A stretch of DNA of 64,000 bases, taken from an uncultured Carboxylicivirga sp. Lineage in GTDB: Bacteria > Bacteroidota > Bacteroidia > Bacteroidales > Marinilabiliaceae. The stretch spans positions 992,001 to 1,056,000 of the forward strand of contig CANNEA010000002.1 in NCBI GenBank assembly GCA_947503525.1, given 5' to 3'. Shown here piece after piece: positions 35,388 through 45,201 of this stretch (positions are counted from its first letter, which is position 1; every line of letters begins with the position of its first letter). Made by a program: the position numbers and the translations under genes. Below the pieces are notes generated by a model. That model was not told the DNA's origin, did no database searches, and worked only from the letters and a program-made list of their open reading frames with translations.

Positions 35388-37268
35388 TTATTGCAGCTTA
35401 AATTTCCCGACCATTTCAGTAAGCTTATTGGCTTGTATTTTCATTTCTGACGAACTGGAAGCCAATTCTTCGGAGGCTGCAGCATTGGATTGAGTAACTT
35501 GGTTTAATTCATTAATTGCATGATTGACTTGTTGTGCTCCAACGGCTTGTTCCTTACTGGATGCAGATATTTCTTGAACCATTTTAGCAGTTTTACTTAC
35601 TTCTTTCAGTGAATTTCTAAGTTTTTCTCCTGCAATTACAGCATCTGTTACGCCTTTATCAATTAAACTACTAATCTCTTCAGAAGCATCTTTGCTGCGT
35701 TCGGCAAGTTTTCTTACTTCGCCTGCAACAACAGCAAACCCTCTTCCTTGTTCGCCAGCCCTTGCCGCTTCTACGGCCGCATTAAGTGCCAGAATATTGG
35801 TTTGTTGTGTTATCTCTTTGATAATGGTTACCTTTTCTGAAATTTGTTTCATGACCTCCTCACTTTGGTCAGATGCTTTACTCCCCTCTTTGATGCTTTT
35901 GGCCATTAGAAGGCTAATCTGTTCTGTTTGTTCGCTATAATCTTTGTTCTGATTTATGGAGGCTCCCATTTCTTCCATAGAGGCTGATACTTCCTCAGTA
36001 GAAGAAGCTTGTTCACTTGCTCCCGATGAAATTCCTTGGGATGTAGTGCTCATTTGCCCACTTGCCGATGCCAATGTATCGGAGCTAGTCTTTATTTCCG
36101 ATATTAGTGAGCCTATGCCTTCAACCATTTCATTTAAGGCTTTTGCTAAGTCGCCTATTTCATCTTTCTGATTTATTTTGATCTGTTCACTTAGGTTGCC
36201 TTTTGCAATTTGTTGAGCGAAAGAAACGCCTTGCTTTATACCTTTAACTATAAAAGCAGAGATAAATAAAGCCAGGAAAATTCCAAAACCGATGGATGCC
36301 AATAGGATTATAAAAGAGATTGTTCCGGTACTTTTAGCATTGGAAACCAATTTATCTTCGGATAAAATATTGTCTTGTGATATTGCAATTGATTTTGAGA
36401 ATAATTTGCCAATGGTATCCAATTGAACCAAAGTGTTGGCATAGAATATTCGATTTGCTTCTTTGGATTGTTCCAGTTGAGATTGATTTTTAGAAATTAG
36501 TTCATTAAGGTTGTCTAAGACTCCATCTCCAGCTTTCTTGGTATTATTTATATAGTGTTTGAGTGCGCCATCATAATTTCCTCGTGAAATCAAGCTTTGA
36601 ATTACTCGAGAAGAATTATGAAGCTTCTCGTGAGGAGTCTGAATTTCCTCAAAGTAATGATTTAAGATGTCATCTTTTTCCAATAGCTCAATTGTAGTTG
36701 CCTGCTGAAGCCAAGTGCCAAGCCCACATTTTTGATGATCCATTTGAACTCCCAATGAGTTTTTTTTAAATAATATGGCTTCTTCAACTTTAAGCATCCA
36801 CAGTAAGTGATCTGATTTGGCTTTGTTAAGTGCAATAGATAAACCTATGTCAACATGAGTATGTAATTCTTCAATGCGTATAGCAGAAGCATGCAATTCC
36901 TGATGTGGGATTTCAAAATCATGAAGTATAGCTTTTAATTCCGGGACTAAAGATTCTGCATTTTTTCTCCCCTCACCGTAATACCATTTCCCAAAATCAC
37001 ACTGATGATGATCTGTTTGTACTTTAAGGTCAGTCGCTTCGGGGCTGGTTAAGAACTCGCTGACTTGCTTGGCCCATAATAAATGTTGAGTATATCGTGT
37101 TTCTAGTTCTGCTTTTAATTTGTTACCATCAATCACCTGATTAGCATCGTTAACGATGCTGAATATTCCGAGATTTGAAATAAGACCAACGGTCAATAAT
37201 AGTAGAAGAAGAGAACCAAAACTAATAAGTAGCTTTGTTCTGATCTTAAATGCGTTCCAGATTTTCAT
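35388..37268 (-). CDS. Methyl-accepting chemotaxis protein with two extracytoplasmic CZB-like modules
   Basis: 626 residues. TM1 about 12-34, TM2 about 320-345, a HAMP-type linker, then the cytoplasmic signalling domain with the conserved hairpin ('[20 protein letters not shown]'). The sensory part carries two tandem modules with the CZB (chemoreceptor zinc-binding) layout. Module 1: H62-L-L-W, Q-C90-D-F-G-K-W, P-H-Q-E-L-H126. Module 2: H154-L-L-W, K-C181-G-L-G-T-W, P-H-E-K-L-H217. Each offers three His and one Cys for zinc. CZB domains usually follow the signalling domain in the cytoplasm. It may sense zinc or oxidants such as hypochlorous acid (inference). Confidence 0.9.
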   Translation of the reverse strand: MKIWNAFKIRTKLLISFGSLLLLLLTVGLISNLGIFSIVNDANQVIDGNKLKAELETRYTQHLLWAKQVSEFLTSPEATDLKVQTDHHQCDFGKWYYGEGRKNAESLVPELKAILHDFEIPHQELHASAIRIEELHTHVDIGLSIALNKAKSDHLLWMLKVEEAILFKKNSLGVQMDHQKCGLGTWLQQATTIELLEKDDILNHYFEEIQTPHEKLHNSSRVIQSLISRGNYDGALKHYINNTKKAGDGVLDNLNELISKNQSQLEQSKEANRIFYANTLVQLDTIGKLFSKSIAISQDNILSEDKLVSNAKSTGTISFIILLASIGFGIFLALFISAFIVKGIKQGVSFAQQIAKGNLSEQIKINQKDEIGDLAKALNEMVEGIGSLISEIKTSSDTLASASGQMSTTSQGISSGASEQASSTEEVSASMEEMGASINQNKDYSEQTEQISLLMAKSIKEGSKASDQSEEVMKQISEKVTIIKEITQQTNILALNAAVEAARAGEQGRGFAVVAGEVRKLAERSKDASEEISSLIDKGVTDAVIAGEKLRNSLKEVSKTAKMVQEISASSKEQAVGAQQVNHAINELNQVTQSNAAASEELASSSSEMKIQANKLTEMVGKFKLQ

Positions 37269-37434
37269 TCTATAAAGTATTGAATTTCTGGAATGAAGTT
37301 AACAGTACTTTGTTTTAGATACAATCTAAATAATTAGAACAGTGAATCTCCTATGTTAAGTGATTTGGTATGCTATAAATGTTGATTTTATCCGTATTGG
37401 CAAGTTAAGCATTAAGTCATGGATTTGATATCGT

Positions 37435-38253
37435 TCAATAGGAAAGTTCCACTATGTTTGCTTCAGAATTAATAAGTGATATTTTTTTGAGGTCCTCAAT
37501 AATTGAGTTAATGCTATTAAAGCTGTTCAAAATAGGTTCAAAACTCAACGATTCTTTTTCTTCTAATTCAATACTCATGATATTCCTGTTGATAGGAATG
37601 CTTAGGTATGTATATTTATCACTAAGGGTAATTTTGAAGGGCTTATTAATAATGGTTTGCTCGCTAAGTATTGAGTTTAAATGATCAAGATTAATAGGTT
37701 TGGAGTTTTCACAATCAATAATAACAAATAGGCCTTCAAATACTTTCTTTAGATTGCCATAAACAACGGTATGTGATAGACATATCTTTTGACTTCTGTT
37801 CCAAATAATTAAACCATCGCTTTCTTTTTCAACCTTAAAATCAGAACCAAACAATCCACTATTTATAAAATGTTTTTGCTGTGTCTTGTATATTGGTTTG
37901 TAAGTCCATTCCTTATTAAGAATAGAAAATCCTTTACTAAATAGCTTTTTGGCATCATTATTAAAATCAGAGATACGATATTGTGCTATCATCGAGAGTG
38001 GTTTCAGTCGAATGTAGGTCAGTAGGATGGAAATAGATAAACCAGCAAGAATGAAGTAGTGTACCGTGCTATTTTCGATCCAATCTAATAAACCGACGGA
38101 TTCAATGGGAATCAAAAGAAGAAAAGCCAATAAGAAATAGTTCTTATTTCGTGAACCTATTTTTACATATCGCAATCGCTTGTGTTCTAAATCAAGAATA
38201 TCATCTTGAAGCGCTTCGCTTAATATGTTTTTTAACCCATTTTCATTTTTCAT
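37435..38253 (-). CDS. DUF3137-like two-TM membrane protein
   Basis: 272 residues. Two hydrophobic helices near 40-57 and 65-85 follow a charged N-terminus. The soluble C-terminal part has the DUF3137-type progression 'YKTQQKHFINSGLFGSDFKV', a strand 'ICLSHTVVYG', and 'VFEGLFVIIDCENSKPI'. The family's role is unknown. It stands alone upstream of a 588-bp gene-free gap. Confidence 0.6.
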   Translation of the reverse strand: MKNENGLKNILSEALQDDILDLEHKRLRYVKIGSRNKNYFLLAFLLLIPIESVGLLDWIENSTVHYFILAGLSISILLTYIRLKPLSMIAQYRISDFNNDAKKLFSKGFSILNKEWTYKPIYKTQQKHFINSGLFGSDFKVEKESDGLIIWNRSQKICLSHTVVYGNLKKVFEGLFVIIDCENSKPINLDHLNSILSEQTIINKPFKITLSDKYTYLSIPINRNIMSIELEEKESLSFEPILNSFNSINSIIEDLKKISLINSEANIVELSY

Positions 38254-38840
38254 GACAAGTAACGTTTTTACAAGCTAAGCTTTTGAAATCTTAACTCTAA
38301 TAGCTTCTGTTCGTGTTATCTCTTGTTTACATATTTCTATACTACTCTTTGTTAGAGTCTACTACAGAGGGCTAACACAGTTAGAATATTCTAATGCTCT
38401 TAGGTTCTAGGGCTAATGAATTGCAATATATAATTTTAACGTTAATTAACAATTAATATTATGCGATTCACTGTGTATTTAGATTGGATTTAAAATACTT
38501 CACTGATTTGTGATCGAAATTAAGGTGTCTTTGATCAGTGTTTTTAATCAACTGTATGCTTAGATTTCTCTGAAAAATGACTTTCAATTTAATAGCAGGA
38601 AGATGTTAATTGTTCATAAATAGCCTGTTTGCGGCTATAAAGAATCGCTATAGGTAATAGATTAATACAGTCGTAAAGGTGTATGTATTAAAACTATTAG
38701 GCGATTAATGTGTTAATGTATGTACAATTGTGTTCTATATTGAAAGATGAATTGGTGTAAATTGTGTTGAAAAAGATATAAGAGTTTGGTATCTTAATAT
38801 AGATTACTTAGTTTTATTAGCACACATTTAAAGAAAAAGC
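38254..38840. other. 587-bp gene-free region upstream of the acyl-CoA oxidation operon
   Basis: No convincing ORF on either strand. It holds a cluster of AT-rich palindromes: GTTAG (38351) with CTAAC (38372), TTAGAATATTCTAA (38381-38394) and the overlapping TTAACGTTAA / GTTAATTAAC (38436-38450). A weak promoter-like TTTG (38785) with TAGTTTTA (38809-38816) lies 25 bp before the operon. The palindromes could be regulator-binding sites or a remnant repeat; nothing more is visible. Confidence 0.4.
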
Positions 38841-39602
38841 ATGCAACATCTTACCTATTTCGAGAATCAATCGACGGCCTTAATTACTTTTTCCAGACCG
38901 CAGGCTTTAAATGCACTAAACAGTGAGGTGTTTGCTGAGCTAAATATTTTGCTGGATAAGATAGAAAAATCGGATACCATTAAAGTGGTTCTACTCACTG
39001 GGGAAGGAAAGGCTTTTATTGCAGGTGCTGATATTGCCGAAATGAAAGGCAAATCGGAGGAAGAAGGGCGTCAGTTCTCAAAAATAGGACAAGATACATT
39101 CACGCGAATTGAAAATATGCCTGTGCCATTTATTGGAGTGATTAATGGATTTGCTCTGGGAGGAGGATTGGAGACTGCCTTAGCCTGCGACTTTCTATTG
39201 GCATCAGACAAGGCTAAGTTTAGTGCCCCTGAAGTCAACTTAGGATTGATTCCCGGATTTGCTGGTACGCAAAGGTTGGCGAGAGTTATAGGCCTGAACA
39301 ATGCTCGTTATTATTTATATACCGCCCATATGTTTGATGCCTATGAAGCGCAACGGATGGGTTTGGTTCAGCAGGTTTTTTCAGTAGACGACTTAATGAA
39401 TGAAGCGATGAAACTAGCAGAATTAATTGCCAGTAAAGGACCTTCTGCGATTAAAGCATTGACCTCTGTAATGCAGGTTGGACAACTTAATGGATTTAAA
39501 GCCGGAAGTGAAAAAGAAAATGAAGTCTTTGGGCAATTATTTACTACCGAATCACAGGAAGGCATGTTAGCCTTTTTAGAAAAAAGAAATCCCAATTGGT
39601 AA
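38841..39602 (+). CDS. Enoyl-CoA hydratase (crotonase family)
   Basis: 253 residues, the normal crotonase length. The oxyanion-hole and active-site regions are clear: 'LLTGEGKAFIAGADIAEM' and 'VINGFALGGGLETALACDF', followed by 'SAPEVNLGLIPGFAGTQRL' with the catalytic Glu positions. It hydrates trans-2-enoyl-CoA to 3-hydroxyacyl-CoA in the cytoplasm. First gene of an eight-gene acyl-CoA oxidation set, 21 bp before the dehydrogenase gene. Confidence 0.94.
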   Translation: MQHLTYFENQSTALITFSRPQALNALNSEVFAELNILLDKIEKSDTIKVVLLTGEGKAFIAGADIAEMKGKSEEEGRQFSKIGQDTFTRIENMPVPFIGVINGFALGGGLETALACDFLLASDKAKFSAPEVNLGLIPGFAGTQRLARVIGLNNARYYLYTAHMFDAYEAQRMGLVQQVFSVDDLMNEAMKLAELIASKGPSAIKALTSVMQVGQLNGFKAGSEKENEVFGQLFTTESQEGMLAFLEKRNPNW

Positions 39603-39623
39603 CTAAAAATTATAATCTTTCAC

Positions 39624-40952
39624 ATGAAGAATTTAGATAGATACAAAAACATAAGTGTGCTTGGGGCTGCCGGGAAGATGGGCAGTGGCATACTGTTATT
39701 AAATGTGCTGCATTCTGCCAAAATGATGCACCATCCCGATTACGTTGGGCAAGTGTTTGTTATTAATGCCATTGATCGCTCGTTCGAACAGTTGGATGGT
39801 TTGAACCTTTACCTTAAGAATCAAGTGTTAAAGTGGGCTGAGAAAAACATAGTCTGGTTGCGAAAGGCCTATAATAATCGACCACATTTAATTGACAATA
39901 AAGATATCATAGACACCTTCGTTTTTGAAGCATTGTCATTGGTTAAGCCTTCAATAAATATTGAATCAGCATTTCAATCGTCCTTGGTTTTTGAAGCCAT
40001 TATTGAAGATGAAACGATTAAGTCAGATGTGTTAAAGCAAATAAATGACAACAACCCCAATCAACCGTTCTTTCTTTCAAATACAAGTTCCATTCCAATT
40101 GAGGTCTTAAATACGAAGGCTGGATTAAATGGAAATATAATTGGTTGTCATTTTTATAATCCGCCGGCAGTACAGAAACTAATTGAAGTTATTGAAACCG
40201 AAAATGGTAATAGTGAATTAACTCAATTGGTATATGGCTTTGGTAAACAGATGGGTAAAGTAATGGTGCCATCCAGTGATGTTGCTGGATTTATTGGCAA
40301 TGGCTTTTTTATGCGCGACATTCTTTATGCTGAGAGTCAGGTGACTTCACTTAATAATGATATGGATCTGGAGCAGGCAATTGGAACCATGGATTGGGTA
40401 AGTAGAGAGCTTTTAGTTCGTCCAATGGGTATTTTCCAGTTGGTCGATTATGTCGGCTTGGATGTATGTGCATTCATCATGAAGGTAATGAATTCGCATT
40501 TGAAAGAAGAATTATCCAGTCCATTGCTGAACAGGTTTCTAGAAAAAGGGATTAAAGGTGGACAGAACCCTGATGGTTCTCAGAAGGATGGGATTTTTAA
40601 ATATGAAAAAGGAGTGCCAATTGCCATTTACAATTTGGATAATGATGAATATACCAGTCTGACAGAATATACCGCGAAAATTGTCGATGATCTGGCTGTG
40701 ATGACTGAAGGTTATTCCTGGAAGCAACTGAGCCGATCGAAACGTACCAAACAACATTTGACTGATTTTTTTAGTCATCTAAGTTTGGAAAAAGGAAAGG
40801 GTGCCACGATGGCTAAAAACTATATGATGGCGATGAAAGAAATTGGCAAGAAGCTTCAATCTGATGGTGTCACTGAATCAACGGAACATGTAAATACGGT
40901 AATGATGAATGGTTTTTTCCATTTGTACGGACCTGTTAACGATTTTATCTAA
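39624..40952 (+). CDS. 3-hydroxyacyl-CoA dehydrogenase
   Basis: 442 residues, longer than the usual 280-residue type and with an insert in the N-terminal Rossmann part. The NAD site is V-L-G-A-A-G-K-M-G-S-G near residue 13. The catalytic His is in I-I-G-C-H-F-Y-N-P-P, followed by 'VQKLIEVIETENG'. The C-terminal helical domain includes 'GFIGNGFFMRDI' and 'DYVGLDVCAFIMKVMN'. It oxidises 3-hydroxyacyl-CoA with NAD+. Flanked by enoyl-CoA hydratase and thiolase genes with 21- and 9-bp gaps. Confidence 0.9.
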   Translation: MKNLDRYKNISVLGAAGKMGSGILLLNVLHSAKMMHHPDYVGQVFVINAIDRSFEQLDGLNLYLKNQVLKWAEKNIVWLRKAYNNRPHLIDNKDIIDTFVFEALSLVKPSINIESAFQSSLVFEAIIEDETIKSDVLKQINDNNPNQPFFLSNTSSIPIEVLNTKAGLNGNIIGCHFYNPPAVQKLIEVIETENGNSELTQLVYGFGKQMGKVMVPSSDVAGFIGNGFFMRDILYAESQVTSLNNDMDLEQAIGTMDWVSRELLVRPMGIFQLVDYVGLDVCAFIMKVMNSHLKEELSSPLLNRFLEKGIKGGQNPDGSQKDGIFKYEKGVPIAIYNLDNDEYTSLTEYTAKIVDDLAVMTEGYSWKQLSRSKRTKQHLTDFFSHLSLEKGKGATMAKNYMMAMKEIGKKLQSDGVTESTEHVNTVMMNGFFHLYGPVNDFI

Positions 40953-40961
40953 ACCCCCAAT

Positions 40962-42197
40962 ATGCAAAAGCGAGTATTTTTAGTTGCCGGATATAATACC
41001 ATCTCCCTTGGTACCGGCCGTAAAGAATTTAATCCAAAGAAAGAACGTCCCGGCCTTGAGCATTATATGCAAGAAGCCGGAAGAGCAACTTTGGAGAAGA
41101 TAGGTGGAGCAAAAAATGTAGATGAGAGCGTGGTAGGTAACTTTATGGCCTCCCGATTTAATAATCAGGCCCACCTGGCAGCCTTCATACCATCAATCGA
41201 TAAGGATTTACGTTATAAACCATCCATCCGTGTAGAAGGCGCTTGTGCCTCTGGAGGATTAGCTATGGTTACAGGAATTAAATCTGTTTTGGCAGGTACG
41301 GCTGATGTAGTTTTGGCACTGGGAGTTGAAGTTCAAAACACAGTGAAGGCTATGTATGGTGCAGATCATTTGGCTTTAGCCGGGTTTTATAAAAATCGTA
41401 AAACCGGACATGCTTTCTTTTTTCCAGGTGAATTTAGTGATCGGGCTGGAAGTTATTCCGAAGCCTATGGTGAGGAGTATGCGCGAAAGGGCATGGCACA
41501 ATGGTATGCCAATTGTGTTGAGAATGCCCGCCTTTGCGATACAGCACAGGAATATGAGAACAAAAATGAAGACTTGATTTCTATTGGAATGATGCCTCCA
41601 AATGGAAATCGATTTGTGGATCATTTGAATTTTGCGGATTGTTCTAAGGTGTCAGATGGGGCGTCATCCATTGCAATTGTATCCGAAGATGGATTGAAGC
41701 GAGTTGGAATTCCTGCCAATCAAGCTATAGAATTAGTTGGTTTTGCTCAAGCCGAAGAAAACATAATGGAAGATCCTGTTGATCCTGTTGAATTAAGCAC
41801 AACCAAAGTTGCTGTTCGGAAAGCGCTTGATATGGCTGCAATTAAGAAAGAGCAATTGGCTACCGTTGAAACTCATGACTGCTTTACCATTGCCGGAGTT
41901 TTGGCTACCGAAGCCATCGGTTTTGCGGACAAAGGTAAGGGGGCGCAGTTTGTAGCAGATGGTCATACAGCACGTGATGGACAGATTCCATTTAATACCA
42001 CTGGCGGATTAATTGGTTGGGGGCATCCAACCGGAGCCACTGGAGTGCATCAAGCTGTTACCATTTGGGAGCAATTAACCCATCAAGCCGGAAATGCCCA
42101 AATCAATATCCCCGCTGATAAACCTTATGGCTTGACAGTAAATATGGGAGGCAATGATAAAACAGTAGTCACCATGGTATTTAAACAAACAAATTAA
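40962..42197 (+). CDS. Thiolase (acetyl-CoA C-acyltransferase family)
   Basis: 411 residues. The nucleophile is Cys95 in V-E-G-A-C-A-S-G-G. Later motifs are E-T-H-D-C-F-T and G-W-G-H-P-T-G-A-T-G, with the catalytic His. The H-D-C-F-T form is more like the SCP2/SCPx thiolase branch than the classical AtoB type. It should split 3-ketoacyl-CoA to acetyl-CoA plus the shortened acyl-CoA, or run in reverse. 37 bp before the acyl-CoA dehydrogenase gene. Confidence 0.9.
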   Translation: MQKRVFLVAGYNTISLGTGRKEFNPKKERPGLEHYMQEAGRATLEKIGGAKNVDESVVGNFMASRFNNQAHLAAFIPSIDKDLRYKPSIRVEGACASGGLAMVTGIKSVLAGTADVVLALGVEVQNTVKAMYGADHLALAGFYKNRKTGHAFFFPGEFSDRAGSYSEAYGEEYARKGMAQWYANCVENARLCDTAQEYENKNEDLISIGMMPPNGNRFVDHLNFADCSKVSDGASSIAIVSEDGLKRVGIPANQAIELVGFAQAEENIMEDPVDPVELSTTKVAVRKALDMAAIKKEQLATVETHDCFTIAGVLATEAIGFADKGKGAQFVADGHTARDGQIPFNTTGGLIGWGHPTGATGVHQAVTIWEQLTHQAGNAQINIPADKPYGLTVNMGGNDKTVVTMVFKQTN

Positions 42198-42234
42198 TCA
42201 ATGTAAAAATCAGTTTCTCCCTAAATCCCTTTAT

Positions 42235-43383
42235 ATGAATTTCCAATTAACAGAAGAACAGATAATGATTCAGCAGGCTGCTCGTGACTATGCGCAGCGT
42301 GAGCTGATACAGGATGTGATTGAGCGTGATGAAAAAGCGATCTACCCCACTGAGCATATGCGAAATCTGGCAGAGCTTGGCTTTCTTGGTATGCTGGTGG
42401 ATCCAAAATATGATGGAGGAGGTATGGATACCGTTTCATATGTTCTGGCCATGGAAGAGCTATCTAAAGTAGATTCATCCGTTGGAGTAATTATTTCAGT
42501 TAATAATTCACTGGTCTGCTATGGTATTGAAAAGTATGGCACCGAAGAGCAGAAAGTAAAGTATTTAAAGCCCTTAGCCCGTGGGGAAGTCACCGGAGCA
42601 TTCTTACTCTCCGAGCCTGGTGCAGGATCCGATGCGACATCTCAACAAACTACTGCCATTGACAAAGGTGATCATTATCTGGTTAATGGCGTAAAAAACT
42701 GGATTACCAACGGTAATACGGCATCAACCTATCTGGTTATTGCTCAAACCGACAGAGCAAAAGGTCATCACGGTATTAACGCTATAATTATAGATCGTCA
42801 TGCCGAAGGCGTTAGTGTTGGACCCCATGAGAATAAAATGGGAATGCGCAGTTCTGACACGCATTCAGTTCAATTTACCGATGTAAAAGTGCCCAAAGAA
42901 AACCGTATTGGTGAGGATGGCTTCGGTTTTAAGTTTGCCATGAAAACGCTTGAAGGTGGGCGAATAGGTATCGCTTCACAAGCCTTGGGTATTGCTTCAG
43001 GTGCTTATGAATTGGCAGTTAAATATGCCAAGGAGAGAAAAACTTTTGGCAAGCCAATTATTAATCATCAGGCCATTGCTTTTAAATTGTCAGATATGGC
43101 CACACAGATTGAAGCTGCTCGCTTTTTATGTATGAAAGCGGCTTGGCTTAAAGATCAGGGGCAAGCCTATGGAACTGCAAGTGCCATGGCAAAGCAATAT
43201 GCAGCGGATATGGCTATGCAAGTCACTACTGAAGCAGTTCAAATACATGGTGGATATGGCTATGTGAAAGAATACCATGTGGAGCGTCTAATGCGAGATG
43301 CCAAATTAACACAGATTTACGAAGGCACATCCGAGATACAAAAGATTGTAATCTCCAGAGCCATTGCCAATGGTGATATTTAG
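42235..43383 (+). CDS. Acyl-CoA dehydrogenase (short-chain, Bcd-like)
   Basis: 382 residues, as in butyryl-CoA dehydrogenase-type enzymes. FAD/acyl-CoA motifs: 'GAFLLSEPGAGSDATSQQTT', 'NGVKNWITNGNTASTYLVIA' and 'GGYGYVKEYHVERLMRDAKL'. The catalytic base is probably Glu363 in I-Y-E-G-T-S-E-I-Q, the position used by short- and medium-chain enzymes. It passes electrons to the EtfBA pair encoded just downstream (24 bp later), so butyryl- or similar acyl-CoA oxidation is the likely reaction. Confidence 0.95.
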   Translation: MNFQLTEEQIMIQQAARDYAQRELIQDVIERDEKAIYPTEHMRNLAELGFLGMLVDPKYDGGGMDTVSYVLAMEELSKVDSSVGVIISVNNSLVCYGIEKYGTEEQKVKYLKPLARGEVTGAFLLSEPGAGSDATSQQTTAIDKGDHYLVNGVKNWITNGNTASTYLVIAQTDRAKGHHGINAIIIDRHAEGVSVGPHENKMGMRSSDTHSVQFTDVKVPKENRIGEDGFGFKFAMKTLEGGRIGIASQALGIASGAYELAVKYAKERKTFGKPIINHQAIAFKLSDMATQIEAARFLCMKAAWLKDQGQAYGTASAMAKQYAADMAMQVTTEAVQIHGGYGYVKEYHVERLMRDAKLTQIYEGTSEIQKIVISRAIANGDI

Positions 43384-43406
43384 TTTCTAACCTTAAAACA
43401 ACGATT

Positions 43407-44150
43407 ATGCGAATACTTGTTTGTATTAGTAATGTACCTGATACCACAACCAAGATAAAGTTTACTGACAGTGATTCTAAATTGGACGATGCTAATATTC
43501 AATGGGTGATTAATCCTTGGGATGAACTAGCCTTAAGTCGTGCTGTTGAACTAAAAGAAGATGCAGGCAGTCCGGTTTCGGAAGTTGAAGTAATTACAGT
43601 TGGATTGGCTCATACTGAACCCACTTTACGAAAATGTTTGGCTATTGGTGCTGATAAAGCTGTTCGCATTGATATGGAGCCTCTTGATGCGTATCAGACA
43701 GCGGCACAGTTAGACGCATACATTAAAAATGAAGATTTTGGGTTTCTCGTCTGTGGAATTGAGTCAGGCGATTATAACGAAGCTGCTGTTGGAGGAATGT
43801 TGGCTGAAAGGCTCGACTTTGTTTCCGTATCCTCAGTCTCTTCTATTCGTTTCGAAGGTGATACGCCAATATTTCAACGCGATGTTGCCAATGGAAAAGA
43901 AGAACTTAAAGTGAATGGAACCGCTGTACTTATCGTACAAAAAGGATTTGCCCGGGTGCCTAAAATACCCAATATGCGTGGTATCATGACTGCCAGGTCC
44001 AAACCTCTGCAGATCATAAAAGCAGTTTCGAAAAGCCCATTAGTTGAATTTAAAACCTACAATACACCTCCGGCCAGGGAAAGTGTAAAAATGGTAGATA
44101 ATTCGAAGGAACTGGTAGAACGATTAAGTCAGGAAGCAAAAGTGATATAG
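43407..44150 (+). CDS. etfB: Electron transfer flavoprotein beta subunit
   Basis: 247 residues. The EtfB signature region is seen as 'VNGTAVLIVQKGFARVPKIP' with 'MRGIMTARSKPL', and the N-terminus 'ILVCISNVPDTTTKIKF' with 'WVINPWDELALSRAVEL' matches the family. With EtfA it carries electrons from acyl-CoA dehydrogenase. The neighbourhood (no ferredoxin or NADH-binding partner) argues for the plain electron-carrier type over a bifurcating one, though that is inference. Followed by etfA after 28 bp. Confidence 0.94.
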   Translation: MRILVCISNVPDTTTKIKFTDSDSKLDDANIQWVINPWDELALSRAVELKEDAGSPVSEVEVITVGLAHTEPTLRKCLAIGADKAVRIDMEPLDAYQTAAQLDAYIKNEDFGFLVCGIESGDYNEAAVGGMLAERLDFVSVSSVSSIRFEGDTPIFQRDVANGKEELKVNGTAVLIVQKGFARVPKIPNMRGIMTARSKPLQIIKAVSKSPLVEFKTYNTPPARESVKMVDNSKELVERLSQEAKVI

Positions 44151-44178
44151 TAAGCCTGTCGAACTAAAAACTAATAAA

Positions 44179-45153
44179 ATGTCAATACTCGTATATATAA
44201 GAAATATAGGTGGAAAAATTAAAAAGCAAAGCCTTGAGTTAACGTCATATGCCAATGCAATGTCTCAGTCGACAGGTATACCTGTGGTGGGTGTAGTAAT
44301 TGGTGAAATAGAGAATAGTGTGCTTTCCGAATTGGGTAAGTATGGAATGAGCAAGGTGCTGAAGGCTGGAGATGCTCAGTTTAATAATCGTGTGAATCGG
44401 GTTTATACACGAATTGTTGAGCAAGCAGCTCTTAAGTTAGATGCTAAATATGTTTTGTTCCCCGATAATAATCAGGGTAAGGCCATCGCTCCCCGACTGT
44501 CTGTTAGGTTAAGGGCCGGTTTTGTGCCACAGGTGTTGGATTTACCATCGTCCTATGAGCCTTTAGTGGTTGTTAAGCGTGCTTTCACCGGTAAGGCCCT
44601 GGCAACTGTTGAGGTAAAAACGGAACGGAAGATTATGTCTCCAATGTTGAATAGTTTTGGTCTCTCAGAAAGTCCTGCTGAAATAGTCATTGAAGACTTT
44701 ACGCCTGACATTGATGAACCTCAATCGCGTTTAGAAATAGTAGATAAAAAGCTGGATAATGATGCCGTTAGTTTAGCTGATGCTGAAATTGTAGTTAGTG
44801 GAGGCAGAGGGCTTAAATCGGCTGAGAACTTTAATTTACTTGAAAAACTGTCTGACACCCTTGGAGGTGCTGTGGCTTGTAGCCGTCCTGTAGCGGATGA
44901 TGGCTGGAGACCAGCCGATGAGCATGTGGGACAAACCGGTAAGGTTATCGCACCCAATATTTATTTTGCCATTGGAATTTCAGGAGCCATTCAACATGTG
45001 GCCGGAGTAAGCGGATCGAAGTGCATCGTTGCCATTAATGCCGATCCGGAAGCGCCCATCTTTGATGTGGCTGACTATGGAATGGTGGGAGATGCCTTAA
45101 CCATTGTGCCGGAATTAAACGAAGCCTTTAAGAATCACCTTTCTGAAAAGTAA
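44179..45153 (+). CDS. etfA: Electron transfer flavoprotein alpha subunit
   Basis: 324 residues. The FAD-binding C-terminal domain is clear: 'VVSGGRGLKSAENFNLLEKL', 'GGAVACSRPVADDGWRPADE', 'VGQTGKVIAPNIYFAIGISG' and 'AINADPEAPIFDVADYGMVGD'. The heterodimer takes electrons from acyl-CoA dehydrogenase and hands them to a membrane acceptor, probably the Fe-S/heme pair encoded next (48 bp later). Confidence 0.95.
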   Translation: MSILVYIRNIGGKIKKQSLELTSYANAMSQSTGIPVVGVVIGEIENSVLSELGKYGMSKVLKAGDAQFNNRVNRVYTRIVEQAALKLDAKYVLFPDNNQGKAIAPRLSVRLRAGFVPQVLDLPSSYEPLVVVKRAFTGKALATVEVKTERKIMSPMLNSFGLSESPAEIVIEDFTPDIDEPQSRLEIVDKKLDNDAVSLADAEIVVSGGRGLKSAENFNLLEKLSDTLGGAVACSRPVADDGWRPADEHVGQTGKVIAPNIYFAIGISGAIQHVAGVSGSKCIVAINADPEAPIFDVADYGMVGDALTIVPELNEAFKNHLSEK

Positions 45154-45201
45154 GACCCGAGTGAATGGCCAAATGGAAAGATATGATCTAATTTAATTAC
45201 T

